A DNA stretch of 64,000 nt, from the NCBI GenBank assembly GCA_015689645.1, contig WVSM01000010.1, positions 1 to 64,000 on the forward strand, given 5' to 3'. A program made the translations under genes and the position numbers. Under the pieces are notes generated by a model. That model was not told the DNA's origin. It saw only the letters and a program-made list of their open reading frames with translations, and ran no database searches. The stretch is from Rhodobacterales bacterium HKCCE4037. Its GTDB lineage: Bacteria; Pseudomonadota; Alphaproteobacteria; Rhodobacterales; Rhodobacteraceae. This document shows, in pieces, positions 19,087 through 28,877 of this stretch. Every line of letters starts with the position of its first letter. Position 1 is the stretch's first letter.

Positions 19087-19177
19087 GCCTGTCTCCCGTC
19101 GAAAATCTTCATGTCTTTTCGGCCCTCAATGCTGATGCCGTTTGCTCGAATTTTGCGGCCACGTCCACCGGGTTGTC

Positions 19178-21334
19178 TCATCCACGGCAGCTTCGCGATA
19201 TGGACCGTCCCTCGCGCCCCGCGCCGAACCCGGCCAGCGACACGGTGAACCCGATACGGCTTGAAGGGTCGACGCTGCTGCTTTCCGTATATCGGCGCGA
19301 CACGAAGAATTCCATATCGATACACTCGTTCGCGTAGCCAAGCGACAGGCGCGCGCTGCTGGGGGCACCTTCCATGAAATCGTAACGCCAATCGACGCCC
19401 GCTTCCCAGCCGCTGGTCAGGCCGTATTCCGCCTCGAACGCCCATTCCGCGATATCTTCGGGACGCTGTTCCCCGAGGTCGGCTTCAAGGAACGTGTAGC
19501 TCGAGACAAGCTCGTGCCGTTCGCCCCTCCAGAACACCGAAAGTTCGGAGGACGTGAAGTCGAAATCCGTGTCGAAGAGCGACCGGTTGACGATGCTCAG
19601 GTGGTCGTTGAACCGGACATGGGCGGCGACGAGGAAGTCGGACTGGGTGCCGTCCAGACCTGATCCCTCGGTCAGCTGGCCCTGTTCGTCGGTGCGCAGC
19701 ACCACACCGCCGGCCAGCGAATAGCTCAGCCCGGTGGGCGCGCTGCGCGTGTAGGTCAGACCCAGGTTGGCCCGCGGACCGACCTCGCGTTCGTCGGAGC
19801 CGGGGAATCGATCGAGGGAGAACAGGTTGGCCTCGTCGAATTCGACAAGGAAACTGTCCTCGTTCGGCACGTCGTTGCCGTAGGTCTCCGACCACACGAA
19901 TTGTGCCACCGGCTCGATGATATGGCTTACGCCAGACGCCGAAACCGCCTGCATGGGATAGCGCAGTTCCACGGCCCCGTAGGGCGTCAGGCGCGTTTCG
20001 GTGCCGTTCAGAACACCGCCTTGCTGGGTCGAATAGATGCCCCCGTGCAACGCACCCTCGAATGTCGCGGCGAGGCCGCCGAAAATTTCGGTGCGCCGCC
20101 AATCCAGCTCGCCGGTCACGCGGAAGACGTCGCGCCCGTTCGGGTCATTTCCGACACTTTCCGCGGTCGAGAAGCGATAGAATCCGGTGCCTTCGAGTTC
20201 AGCGGTCAGCGTTCCACCGATTATGCCCGGGGTATACCGGCGGATGATTTCCGCATGGGCGACACGCGTCGGGAGAACGTCATTGTCCACACCGTCCCGC
20301 AGGGATTGGTAGAGCGTTCCGTAGGCTTCGATATATTCGTCGCGCCGCACCCGGTTGATCCGCGCGAAACTTTCGAGGATGTCGGGATCGGGGAAGCCGT
20401 AGGTCGCAAGGTAGCCCCGGTCACTGACGGATTGTGCCTGCAAGTCGAGGATGAAGCCACCGCCCATCGCGAATTGCGCATCCGCAAACAGGTAAGCGCG
20501 GGTGGCGTCGTCGCTCAGATCATCCCATGAAACCGCGCCATCGGCCTGGAGGCTGCCATTGCGGAAGGCCTGCCGGTAGCGCAGCTCGACGGTCTGGGTG
20601 CCGGTGCCGATCCATGGTGTGACTGTAACGTCGGCATGATCGCCGAGCATGATGAAGTAGGGCACGCGCAGCTGCGTCCCGGTTCGGTCGTCGGCTCGGA
20701 CGCTGGGGGCCAGGAAGCCCGTAGCACGCTCAAGCGTCGGGTCGGGCAGGCGCATGCGCGGCAAATAGAACACCGGAATGCCCATGACGCGGAAGGTCGC
20801 GTTGTCGAAGTAGAGCTGCTGCTCGACCTGGTCATGGATGATCCTGCGCGCCCGGATCTCCCAGATCGGGGTGGGGTTCTCGAAACACACTTCGCACGTG
20901 GATGCGACGGCCTGGTAAAGCTGCGTGTACCGGCCGTCGGTGCGGTCGATCTGCGTCGCGGCGATCTGGAGTTGCCGGTCCAGAACCAGGCGCGCCGACT
21001 GCAGGACCCCGTTCTGCAGGTCGCCCGAAAGTTCGGCGAAATCCGCGAAGACCTGCACATTGCCCGATGCATCGACGAGGGTCAGCGGGCCCTCGACGCG
21101 CAATTCCTCGTTCCTGCCGTCAAAGGTGATCGACTGCGCCCGCAACCGCGTACCGCTGTAGAACACCTCGACCGAGCCATTGGCTGCCACCGAAGAGGTT
21201 CCGTCGAACTGGATATTGTCCGCGATCAACGTGGCTGGCGGCAGGGAAGGGGCGCCCTGCGCTGCAAGAGGCGAACTCGAGCAGAGGAACACGGCCATCA
21301 GGGCCGCAAACATATGGCGCATGCGGCGCGTCAC
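19178..21334 (-). CDS. lptD: LPS-assembly outer-membrane protein LptD
   Basis: LptD is the beta-barrel that inserts lipopolysaccharide into the outer leaflet, fed by the LptB2FG-C-A bridge. The 718-aa product has a signal peptide, an N-terminal OstA/LptA-like beta-taco domain (about 30-170) and a large C-terminal barrel. Cysteines in STCEVCFENP and YANECIDMEF may form the disulfides typical of the family. It starts with GTG overlapping the lptG stop; an ATG four codons later (MRHMF) is an alternative. Co-location with lptF and lptG is common in Rhodobacterales. Confidence 0.94.
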   Translation of the reverse strand: MTRRMRHMFAALMAVFLCSSSPLAAQGAPSLPPATLIADNIQFDGTSSVAANGSVEVFYSGTRLRAQSITFDGRNEELRVEGPLTLVDASGNVQVFADFAELSGDLQNGVLQSARLVLDRQLQIAATQIDRTDGRYTQLYQAVASTCEVCFENPTPIWEIRARRIIHDQVEQQLYFDNATFRVMGIPVFYLPRMRLPDPTLERATGFLAPSVRADDRTGTQLRVPYFIMLGDHADVTVTPWIGTGTQTVELRYRQAFRNGSLQADGAVSWDDLSDDATRAYLFADAQFAMGGGFILDLQAQSVSDRGYLATYGFPDPDILESFARINRVRRDEYIEAYGTLYQSLRDGVDNDVLPTRVAHAEIIRRYTPGIIGGTLTAELEGTGFYRFSTAESVGNDPNGRDVFRVTGELDWRRTEIFGGLAATFEGALHGGIYSTQQGGVLNGTETRLTPYGAVELRYPMQAVSASGVSHIIEPVAQFVWSETYGNDVPNEDSFLVEFDEANLFSLDRFPGSDEREVGPRANLGLTYTRSAPTGLSYSLAGGVVLRTDEQGQLTEGSGLDGTQSDFLVAAHVRFNDHLSIVNRSLFDTDFDFTSSELSVFWRGERHELVSSYTFLEADLGEQRPEDIAEWAFEAEYGLTSGWEAGVDWRYDFMEGAPSSARLSLGYANECIDMEFFVSRRYTESSSVDPSSRIGFTVSLAGFGAGREGRSISRSCRG

Positions 21335-22425
21335 CCATCCTCCGTATGCAATAAGAAGCCCGTCGCCAAGAGAATTGCGGCAATCGGCGGTGTCCAGGCC
21401 ACAAGTGTTGCCGAAAGCTGACCCGTTTCACCCAGAACTTCGGCGAAGCGGCGGATGAAAACAACTCCGAAACCCAGCAGGATTGCGCTGAGGACCATCA
21501 CGCCGGTTTTGCCGAAGCGCGTGTGGCGCATCGTGAAGCCGGCGCCGATCAGCACCATCGCCGCCAGCAGGAGCGGCGAGGACAATTGCATCTGGAACCA
21601 CGTCCGGTGTTGCAGGGCCGCGAATCCCGCGTCGTTCAACTGGCGGATGAAGCCCGGCAACTCGAAGATCGGCACCGTTTCGGGCTTGCCGAAACTGTCG
21701 CGGATCTGTTCGGCGGTCAGCGTCGAAGGAAGGGTCAGCATGTCGTGGCTGGTCGCGTCGGCTTCCGGATTATCGGACCCTGCCAGAGGCCAGCGGCGCA
21801 CGTCCGTCAGGGTCCAGGCGCCGTCTTCGAGCATCGCCTCGCCGACGTTCATGCGCTCGATAAGTGCCCCCTCGGCATCGAAAGAAAAGAAGGTTGCATC
21901 GAATAGATGAGTTCCGTCACCGTTGGTCACGGACGCCCGGATAACCGTTTGCTCACTGCCCACGCCTTGCCGCAACCACAGCCCCTGACCGGTGACCGAG
22001 ACCGTGCGACTTTCCTGACCGAGCAGGCGCGCGAGCGTCAAATCGTATTGCCGCGCCGTGGCTGCAACCAATGGGTTGAGAACCAGAAGCGACAGCACGC
22101 CGATCAGAAGGGCCGTCAGCACCGGAGCCGCTGCGGACCGAAGGGCCGAGCGGCCCGCTGCACGTACCACCACCAACTCCGAGGTGCGCGCCATCCCGAG
22201 AAACAGGACAAGCGTCGCCAGCATCACGAACAATGGCATCAACCCGTTGAGGCTGCGCGGCAGGTTGAGCATCGCCAGGTTGAAGACGGCCCCGAATCCC
22301 TGCTCGCCGCCGATCCGACGCAACTGGTCAGCCATGTCGATGGGCAGAAGGATCGCGACGAACACTGCCATCACGATGCCGAAGGCCCGAAGAAAGCGAC
22401 CGGCGATGTAAAGATGCAGGATCAT
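21331..22425 (-). CDS. lptG: LPS export ABC transporter permease LptG
   Basis: The product is 364 aa with the LptF/LptG layout: three N-terminal membrane helices, a periplasmic beta-jellyroll domain (about 130-270) and three C-terminal helices. With LptF and the ATPase LptB it extracts LPS from the inner membrane. The N-terminus MILHLYIAGRFLRAF is typical. The start overlaps the lptF stop by 4 bp; a longer open frame upstream lies inside lptF and was rejected. lptG rather than lptF was assigned from gene order and sequence style. Confidence 0.93.
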   Translation of the reverse strand: MILHLYIAGRFLRAFGIVMAVFVAILLPIDMADQLRRIGGEQGFGAVFNLAMLNLPRSLNGLMPLFVMLATLVLFLGMARTSELVVVRAAGRSALRSAAAPVLTALLIGVLSLLVLNPLVAATARQYDLTLARLLGQESRTVSVTGQGLWLRQGVGSEQTVIRASVTNGDGTHLFDATFFSFDAEGALIERMNVGEAMLEDGAWTLTDVRRWPLAGSDNPEADATSHDMLTLPSTLTAEQIRDSFGKPETVPIFELPGFIRQLNDAGFAALQHRTWFQMQLSSPLLLAAMVLIGAGFTMRHTRFGKTGVMVLSAILLGFGVVFIRRFAEVLGETGQLSATLVAWTPPIAAILLATGFLLHTEDG

Positions 22426-23540
22426 GCGGGAATGGCCCTCCATCCCTGCCGTCGCCGCATGGCGAGCGCGACCATCACCGCCGCGATCACGGCCGCTGCG
22501 GCCGGTTGTGAGTAGGCCAGCGGCCAAGCCTCGGCATCGGATCGCACGGCGGTCTCACCGGCGTTGCGCACGATCTGCAGAGGTAGAACCAGAAGCACCG
22601 CGATGAAGATCTGCCGCCAGACGCCGAAGCGGCTGAACGATCCAAGCATCAGCGAAGCCGCACCGATGAGCGGCACGAAGATCACGAAAAGCGATTGCGC
22701 GATCCGGTCGTGGCCTTCGAAAACCATGTGGGCGAGCGGTATGTTGTAGGTTTCCGCAACGGCCTCGTCCGCGCGCAGCAACAGCGGCGTGGGAAGCTCC
22801 CGCACGTCGATCTGGCGCCCGTCGTCTCCGTCGATCAGTGCCCCGACATCATAGGTGAAATCGCTGAACGACACTGTTGCCAATCGTCCCGTTTCGAGGT
22901 CGAGCGTCTGGGCCAGGCCATCGAACATCACCAGGCGCGGGCCCGTCTCTGACCGCACGAGAATGGCGTTGGTGGCGGAATAGGTGACCTCGACCCCGCG
23001 GTTGGATGTGTCCTGGAGGAAAATGTCGCGGAATTCGCCAAGCTCGCTGATCTCGCGGATATAGACCGTCAATCCGCGCGTTGGGTGAATGAATTCACCT
23101 GCCCGCAGGAACCGGCCCGTCAGGTCATCGCGCACTTCGTCCTGACGTTCGACGAATTGCGCCCGCGCGACCGGCGCGAGGATGTTGCCCAGAATGCCGA
23201 CAAGAAGTGCCATCAGAAGACCGAAGACCAGCACAGGCCGCAGCAGCCGACGCGCCGAAAGGCCCGCGGTCTGCAAGACCACGAGCTCGCTTTCACCGAT
23301 CATCCGGTTGAAGATGTAGAGCGTGGCCACGAAGGCCGAAACCGGCAGGATCAGCTGAACGATCCAGGGTAGCGTCAGGGCGGAGAACTCGAGAAAGATG
23401 CCGACGTTCTGCCCATCGGCGATCAGGCTGTCGAACAGACGTGCGGCCTGGTTGACCCAATAGACCGACACCAGCACGAGGCTGAAGAACCCAAACAACA
23501 TCACAAGCTGCCGAAGGACATATCGGTCGTACTGACCCAA
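22422..23540 (-). CDS. lptF: LPS export ABC transporter permease LptF
   Basis: The product is 372 aa with six membrane helices around a periplasmic jellyroll domain. The segment RLFDSLIADGQ after the first helix and IGESELVVLQTAGLSARRLLRPV are characteristic of LptF. The reported start is TTG (MGQYDRYVLRQL), which fits the family N-terminus, but no good Shine-Dalgarno is visible and the start remains uncertain. It is the first gene of the lpt-surA-pdxA block, divergent from pepA across 165 bp that must hold both promoters. Confidence 0.92.
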   Translation of the reverse strand: MGQYDRYVLRQLVMLFGFFSLVLVSVYWVNQAARLFDSLIADGQNVGIFLEFSALTLPWIVQLILPVSAFVATLYIFNRMIGESELVVLQTAGLSARRLLRPVLVFGLLMALLVGILGNILAPVARAQFVERQDEVRDDLTGRFLRAGEFIHPTRGLTVYIREISELGEFRDIFLQDTSNRGVEVTYSATNAILVRSETGPRLVMFDGLAQTLDLETGRLATVSFSDFTYDVGALIDGDDGRQIDVRELPTPLLLRADEAVAETYNIPLAHMVFEGHDRIAQSLFVIFVPLIGAASLMLGSFSRFGVWRQIFIAVLLVLPLQIVRNAGETAVRSDAEAWPLAYSQPAAAAVIAAVMVALAMRRRQGWRAIPA

Positions 23541-23705
23541 GGTGAACGAACCCCCAATATGCGGTGTATGGCTGGCAGACCGACCGCGTCATCTATGTTC
23601 TAAAACAGTTTTTCCGCGATGCGTAGGGGTGATCTGGTCAACCCCGGAACACCGGCCTAAGGTCGCGGCTGGAATGTCACGCTTTTCATGCGCAGGAGCC
23701 GCCAG

Positions 23706-25172
23706 ATGACCACGCCGATCTCTATTGATTTCACCGAAACCGACCTCGACGCCCTGGCGGGGGCCGAGGGCAAGCTGGCGATCCTCGTCACGCCGGACGG
23801 CAAGCTGGATCCTGCCGGCCGGCGGGTGAGCCGCTTGACCAAGCAGGCGGTCGCGCGGTTGGTCGAGAGTGACCGCTGGGAGAAAGTGAAGGCCGGTGAG
23901 GGCTTTACGATGGGTTTTCCGGTCGGGCTGGCGGCCAAGGCGTTGCTGGTGGTGAAGTTGGACCGCCGTCCAACCGTGGAGGATGCCCGCAAAGCCGGGG
24001 CATCGCTGGCGAAATTCAAGGGTGACGATGCGCTGACCGTTTGCGCTGGCGGGTTGAACCGGATCGGTGATCTGGCACTGGGCCTTGCGTTGCGAGGCTA
24101 CGATTTCACGGATCACAAGACCGGCGAGAAAACCGTTGCCGAAGGCGCGACCGTCATGTGCTCCAAGCCTGATGAAGCCGCGGAGGCGGGCAAGACCGCC
24201 ATGGCCGTGGCCGAGGGCGTGTTCTTCACGCGCGATCTTGTAAACGAACCGGCCAACGTGCTGACGACGACGGAATTCGCCAACCGGCTGGAGGCGATGA
24301 AGGACATCGGCCTGAAGGTCGAAGTGCTGGAGGAGGCCGACCTCGAAAAGCTTGGCATGCGCTCGCTTCTGGGCGTTGGCGTCGGTTCGGAAAGCCCGTC
24401 GAAGGTCGTGGTGATGGAATGGAACGGCGGCGGCGATGAAAAGCCGCTGGCGCTGGTCGGCAAGGGTGTCGTTTTCGATACCGGTGGCATCAGCCTCAAG
24501 CCCGCCGCCGGTATGGAAGACATGACCATGGATATGGGCGGCGCGGGCGTCGTCTCGGGTGTGATGAAGACCCTCGCCCTGCGCGGCGCGAAGGCGAATG
24601 TAGTGGGCCTTGTCGGGCTGGTCGAGAACATGCCGGACGGGCGGGCGCAGCGCCCCGGCGACGTCGTGAAATCCATGAAGGGCGACACGATCGAGGTCAT
24701 CAATACCGACGCCGAGGGGCGGCTCGTCCTGTGTGACGTCATGTGGTACGCGCAGGAGCGGTTCGAGCCGACGGGCATGATCGACCTCGCCACCCTGACC
24801 GGCGCGATCATCATCGGTCTCGGGCACGAGAACGCGGGTGTGTTCTCCAACAACGATGCGATCTGCAACGCCTTCCTCAAGGCGGCGGAAGCCGAGGGCG
24901 AGGGCGCGTGGCGGATGCCGTTGGGCAAGGCCTATGACGACCTGCTGAAAAGCCGGATCGCGGACATGAAGAACGTTGGCGGCCGGGCCGCAGGGTCGAT
25001 CACGGCGGCGCAGTTCCTGCAACGCTTCGTCAAGGACGAGACGCCGTGGATTCACCTCGACATCGCGGGGACGGCCTCGGTCAAGACCGATACGATGCTG
25101 GCCCCGAAGGGTGCGACCGGCTGGGGGGTCATGGCGCTCGACCGGCTGGTGCGGGATGGCTACGAAAACTGA
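23706..25172 (+). CDS. pepA: Leucyl aminopeptidase (M17 family)
   Basis: This cytoplasmic di-metal aminopeptidase removes N-terminal residues from peptides. The 488-aa product has the metal-binding block VGKGVVFDTGGISLKPA (including the catalytic Lys and Asp) and the family signature NTDAEGRLVLCD, with a variable N-terminal domain of about 160 residues. The start was placed at MTTPIS because AGGAG lies at the right distance; an ATG six codons earlier is not preceded by one. holC follows after 15 bp. Confidence 0.96.
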   Translation: MTTPISIDFTETDLDALAGAEGKLAILVTPDGKLDPAGRRVSRLTKQAVARLVESDRWEKVKAGEGFTMGFPVGLAAKALLVVKLDRRPTVEDARKAGASLAKFKGDDALTVCAGGLNRIGDLALGLALRGYDFTDHKTGEKTVAEGATVMCSKPDEAAEAGKTAMAVAEGVFFTRDLVNEPANVLTTTEFANRLEAMKDIGLKVEVLEEADLEKLGMRSLLGVGVGSESPSKVVVMEWNGGGDEKPLALVGKGVVFDTGGISLKPAAGMEDMTMDMGGAGVVSGVMKTLALRGAKANVVGLVGLVENMPDGRAQRPGDVVKSMKGDTIEVINTDAEGRLVLCDVMWYAQERFEPTGMIDLATLTGAIIIGLGHENAGVFSNNDAICNAFLKAAEAEGEGAWRMPLGKAYDDLLKSRIADMKNVGGRAAGSITAAQFLQRFVKDETPWIHLDIAGTASVKTDTMLAPKGATGWGVMALDRLVRDGYEN

Positions 25173-25187
25173 GCTGAAGGCGATCCG

Positions 25188-25652
25188 ATGGGCGAGGCCT
25201 ATTTCTACCACCTGACACGCCAACCGCTTGAGGTGACACTTGCCACACTGCTGGGAAAGTCGCTTCAGGCGGGTTGGCGCGTGGCGGTGCGGGGGCGGAC
25301 GGAGGCCGTGCTTGACCGGCTGGACGAGCAATTGTGGCTGCGCCCGGAGGATGGGTTTCTGCCGCACGGACGCTCGGGCGGGGTGCATGACGCCGCGCAG
25401 CCGGTTCTTCTGACCACCGGCGCGGCATCAAACGATCCGACCTGCGTGGTGTCCATCGAAGGGGCAGGGGTGTCGGCGGAGGAGGTCGGCGCCCTGTCGC
25501 GGGTCATGATCCTGTTCGACGGCCATGACGATGCTGCCGTCCAGACCGCGCGCGAACAGTGGAAGGCGCTGACATCGGCCGGCGCGGCAGCGAAATACTG
25601 GTCCGAGGAATCGGGGCGTTGGGAGATGAAAGCCGAAGCGGGCGGAGGCTGA
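25188..25652 (+). CDS. holC: DNA polymerase III subunit chi
   Basis: HolC links the clamp-loader complex to SSB at the replication fork. The 154-aa product matches the alphaproteobacterial form: GEAYFYHLTRQPLE at the N-terminus, LWLRPEDGFLPHG in the middle and ILFDGHDDAAVQTAREQWK near the C-terminus. pepA-holC is a widely conserved neighbourhood, which supports the call. It converges on the aspartic protease gene with 6 bp between the stops. Confidence 0.94.
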   Translation: MGEAYFYHLTRQPLEVTLATLLGKSLQAGWRVAVRGRTEAVLDRLDEQLWLRPEDGFLPHGRSGGVHDAAQPVLLTTGAASNDPTCVVSIEGAGVSAEEVGALSRVMILFDGHDDAAVQTAREQWKALTSAGAAAKYWSEESGRWEMKAEAGGG

Positions 25653-25658
25653 GAGGCC

Positions 25659-26237
25659 TCAACGTTCGAGGAGCAATTGCCCGTCCGCGATCTCGATCCG
25701 CGAAAAGCGGTTGAGGTAGGACATGCCGAGAAGGCTTTCCTCCATCTGGCCGTTGTTGACCACCGCGCGGACGCCGGTGTCGAGTGTCTCGCCCAGTGCG
25801 AGCGTCTCGATGCGCACGGGCGCGGTCTCGACGGTTCCGTTCGCGGTGCTCGCGCGGCCCGAATAGATCAGGTTGTCGGTCTCGATCCCCGCGGCCTCGG
25901 CATCGGCGCGGGTCAGCACGATGGCGGTAGCCCCGGTATCGACCACGAACCGCGTGGGCGTGCCGTTGACGTCCAGCGTCAGGTAGAAATGCCCGTCGCT
26001 GGCACGCGGCACGGAAACCGCATCGGCATTCAGCACCACCTGCTGCGGCTGGATCTGCCCCCGCAGGTCGTTCCAGAGCAGGACACCCACGAGGATCGTG
26101 ACGAAGATCACGCCCCACAAGGCCAGCGCCTTGCCCATCTGCCCGATGTTCTGGCGGCGGTTGATGAAGGTGAACGTGACCAGCCCCACCAGAAGAAGGA
26201 CGAGATAGGCTAGGTTGCCGGTAACCATCGGGTCCAT
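25659..26237 (-). CDS. Membrane-anchored retropepsin-like aspartic protease (TIGR02281 type)
   Basis: The product is 192 aa. Two hydrophobic segments (about 8-25 and 35-56) are followed by a retropepsin domain with the active-site FVVDTGATAIVL (Asp in DTGA, about residue 100) and the second conserved block LLGMSYLNRFSR. Single-DTG proteases of this kind act as homodimers; their natural substrates are mostly unknown. The C-terminal catalytic domain is predicted to face the periplasm. Confidence 0.87.
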   Translation of the reverse strand: MDPMVTGNLAYLVLLLVGLVTFTFINRRQNIGQMGKALALWGVIFVTILVGVLLWNDLRGQIQPQQVVLNADAVSVPRASDGHFYLTLDVNGTPTRFVVDTGATAIVLTRADAEAAGIETDNLIYSGRASTANGTVETAPVRIETLALGETLDTGVRAVVNNGQMEESLLGMSYLNRFSRIEIADGQLLLER

Positions 26238-26316
26238 CGTGAAGCTCCTCTGACCGCTTACTGTTCCATATAGAAGCTGGCGGGGCGGCTTTGCAGGGGG
26301 CCGGCGCTGCGCCCCG

Positions 26317-26943
26317 CTAGATCACCTGCAGATCGCGCATCCCGTCGATGACGAATTGCACCGACAGCGCGGCCAGAAGCATCCCCAGCAGACGCGTCAC
26401 CACGTTGATGCCGGTATCGCCAAGCAGACGTTCCAAAGGTGCAGCCAGCAGGAACAGCGCCAGCACGATCAGCAGAACCAGCATCATCACGCCATGGACG
26501 GCGGCGATGTGGCCGATGCCGGTGTCCTGCCCGGTCAGAAGGATCATCGAGGCAATGGCCCCCGGGCCGCCGATCAGCGGGATGGCGAGCGGGAAGACCG
26601 AGGGATCCTGGTGCGCTTCCTCCGATTGCGCGCTGTCGGCCTGTCCTTGACGGCGCTGTTTGCGACGCTCGAACAGCATGTCGAGCGCGGTGAGGAACAG
26701 GAGGATGCCGCCTGCCATGCGGAAGGCGGGCATGGAGATGCCGAGGAAATTCAGGACCGCCTCACCGGCGAGCCCGAACAGCAGCAGGATGCCGAAAGCG
26801 ACGACGACGGAGCGGACCGCGATCAGGCGGCGCTGCCGGTCGCCGATGCCTTGCGTCAGGGCGACGAACAGCGGCGTCAGGCCGATCGGGTCGATCACAA
26901 CGAAGAGCGTGACGAACGCGGGGATGTAGGCTGCCAGTTCCAT
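26317..26943 (-). CDS. MarC family integral membrane protein
   Basis: The product is 208 aa with six hydrophobic segments. The N-terminal block FVVIDPIGLTPLFVALTQG is diagnostic of MarC proteins, and a repeat-like IPLIGGPGAIASMILL occurs in the second half. A charged cytoplasmic loop (about 90-115) separates the halves. The family function is unsettled; the old antibiotic-resistance name is not supported by experiment. It lies 13 bp downstream of the ABC-F gene and is probably co-transcribed. Confidence 0.9.
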   Translation of the reverse strand: MELAAYIPAFVTLFVVIDPIGLTPLFVALTQGIGDRQRRLIAVRSVVVAFGILLLFGLAGEAVLNFLGISMPAFRMAGGILLFLTALDMLFERRKQRRQGQADSAQSEEAHQDPSVFPLAIPLIGGPGAIASMILLTGQDTGIGHIAAVHGVMMLVLLIVLALFLLAAPLERLLGDTGINVVTRLLGMLLAALSVQFVIDGMRDLQVI

Positions 26944-26956
26944 GCGTTTGTCCCTA

Positions 26957-28795
26957 TCAGCCCGCTTCGGCTTTTTCGAGCCGCTCCTCGGCCTTCATCC
27001 AAAGCGCCTCCGCGCGCTCCAGCCCCTCCATCACCTCGGCATATTTCGCCTGCCAGACCTGAAGGCTGTCGGCATTGTCTTCGTCGTAGAGCTTCGGGTC
27101 CGCCAGCCTGGTGGCCAGCTTGTCGCGCATCTCCTCGATCTTCTGGACACGCGCCTCGGCGCGTTTGACCTCGGACCTGAGGTCCTTGATCTCGGACTGG
27201 CTGACCTTCTTCTTGGGCTTCGGGGCCTTCTCCTTCGGCGGCGCGGTGTCGAGCAGGGAGGCGCGATAGGTCTCCAGGTCGTGCTCGTAGGGTTTGACGG
27301 TCCCGTCCTTCACCAGCCACAGGCGATCCGCCACGAGGCTGAGCAGGTGCATGTCGTGCGACACCAGCACGACGGCGCCGGAGTAGGCAGTCAGGGCTTC
27401 GACCAGCGCCTCGCGGCTTTCGATGTCGAGGTGGTTGGTCGGCTCGTCGAGGATCAGCAGATGCGGCGCGTCGAGCGTGGCGAGTAGCAGCGACAAGCGC
27501 GCCTTCTGGCCTCCGGACAGCTTGGCCACCAGCGTTTCCGCCTGATCCGCGCCGAGGCCGAAGGACGCGAGGCGCGCGCGCAGGCGGGGAGGTGCCTCTT
27601 CCGGGCGTTCGCGGCGGATGTGATCGAGAGGTGTCTCGTCAAGGTGCAGCTCGTCGACCTGGTGCTGCGCGAAATAGCCGATCCGCAGCTTGGAGGACGA
27701 CGTGACCCGCCCGTCCATCGCTTTAAGTTTGCCCGCCAACAGCTTGGAAAGCGTGGATTTCCCCTCACCGTTCCGGCCGAGGAGCGCGATCCGGTCATCT
27801 TGGTCGAGCCGCAGGTTCAGCCGCTTCAGAACGGGTATCTCCGTGTAGCCGACGGCGGCGTCGTCCATGTTGAAGATGGGCGGGCTGAGTTCCTCCGGCT
27901 CGGGGAAGGTAAAGACCGTGCGCGCCGCATCCTCCGGCGCGCGGATCGTTTCCATCCGTTCCAGCATCTTGACGCGCGATTGCGCCTGTTTTGCCTTCGA
28001 GGCCTTGGCCTTGAACCGGTCCACGAAGCTCTGCAGGTGGGCGCGCTGCGCCTCCTGCTTCTTGGCGGCGGCGGCCTGAACGGCGCGGCGTTCGGCGCGG
28101 GTCTTGGCGAAGGTGTCGTAGCCACCGGTGTAAAGCGTCAGCTGCTTGTCCGTGAGGTGCAGGATGTGACCGACAGCGCGGTTCAGGAGGCCCCGGTCGT
28201 GCGAGATCACGAGAACCGTGTGCGGATACTTCGCCAGATACGCCTCAAGCCACAAAGCGCCTTCAAGATCGAGGTAGTTGGTCGGTTCGTCGAGGAGCAG
28301 CAGGTCGGGCTGCGCGAACAGCACCCCCGCCAGAGCGACGCGCATCCGCCAGCCACCCGAAAAGGCGGAGCAGGGCATCTGCTGTTCCTCATGGGTGAAC
28401 CCCAGGCCCTTGAGGATCGTTGCGGCCCGCGCCTCGGCGCCCCAGGCGTCGATAGCGGTCAGCCGTTCCTGGACCTCGGCGATGCGGGCGGGATCGGTCG
28501 ACTCGTCCGCCAGAAGGGCGGCCCGTTCGGTATCGGCCTCCAGCACCGTGTCGATCAGCGACGTGTCCGACGACGGCACTTCCTGCGCGACACCGCCGAT
28601 CTTCGCGCCGGAGGGTAGGGTGATCGAACCGGTATCAAGCGTCAGCTCGCCCCGGATCAGGCGGAACAGGGTCGTCTTGCCGGTGCCGTTGCGCCCGACG
28701 ATGCCGACCTTGTGGCCGGTGGGAATCGTGGCCGAAGCGCCCTCGAGAAGGGGGCGGCCGGCGACCGAATAGCTGATGTCGTCAATTCGAAGCAT
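26957..28795 (-). CDS. ABC-F family ATPase (translation factor type)
   Basis: The product is 612 aa with two ABC domains and no membrane segment. Domain 1 has Walker A GRNGTGKTT, signature FSGGWRMRVALAG and Walker B LLLLDEPTNYLD. Domain 2 has GRNGEGKST, LSGGQKARLSLLLA and LLILDEPTNHLD. The linker (about 240-310) is Lys/Arg/Ala rich and the C-terminus is a coiled coil (about 540-610), as in Uup/YheS-like ABC-F proteins that act on ribosomes. The start MLRIDD was chosen by homology of the first strand; the 51 codons upstream belong to the non-coding gap before the divergent MFS gene. Confidence 0.93.
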   Translation of the reverse strand: MLRIDDISYSVAGRPLLEGASATIPTGHKVGIVGRNGTGKTTLFRLIRGELTLDTGSITLPSGAKIGGVAQEVPSSDTSLIDTVLEADTERAALLADESTDPARIAEVQERLTAIDAWGAEARAATILKGLGFTHEEQQMPCSAFSGGWRMRVALAGVLFAQPDLLLLDEPTNYLDLEGALWLEAYLAKYPHTVLVISHDRGLLNRAVGHILHLTDKQLTLYTGGYDTFAKTRAERRAVQAAAAKKQEAQRAHLQSFVDRFKAKASKAKQAQSRVKMLERMETIRAPEDAARTVFTFPEPEELSPPIFNMDDAAVGYTEIPVLKRLNLRLDQDDRIALLGRNGEGKSTLSKLLAGKLKAMDGRVTSSSKLRIGYFAQHQVDELHLDETPLDHIRRERPEEAPPRLRARLASFGLGADQAETLVAKLSGGQKARLSLLLATLDAPHLLILDEPTNHLDIESREALVEALTAYSGAVVLVSHDMHLLSLVADRLWLVKDGTVKPYEHDLETYRASLLDTAPPKEKAPKPKKKVSQSEIKDLRSEVKRAEARVQKIEEMRDKLATRLADPKLYDEDNADSLQVWQAKYAEVMEGLERAEALWMKAEERLEKAEAG

Positions 28796-28877
28796 GGGCG
28801 GGACATGGCTGAGGCCGTGCGCGGCGTCAATCGAATGATATCTGGCGGCCCGCGATTGGGGCTGATACGTCAGCGGC

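Noticed and set aside
23589-25388. 599-codon open frame opposite pepA
   Set aside because: PepA motifs are clear on the plus strand; the antisense frame is rich in His/Arg as expected from a shadow.
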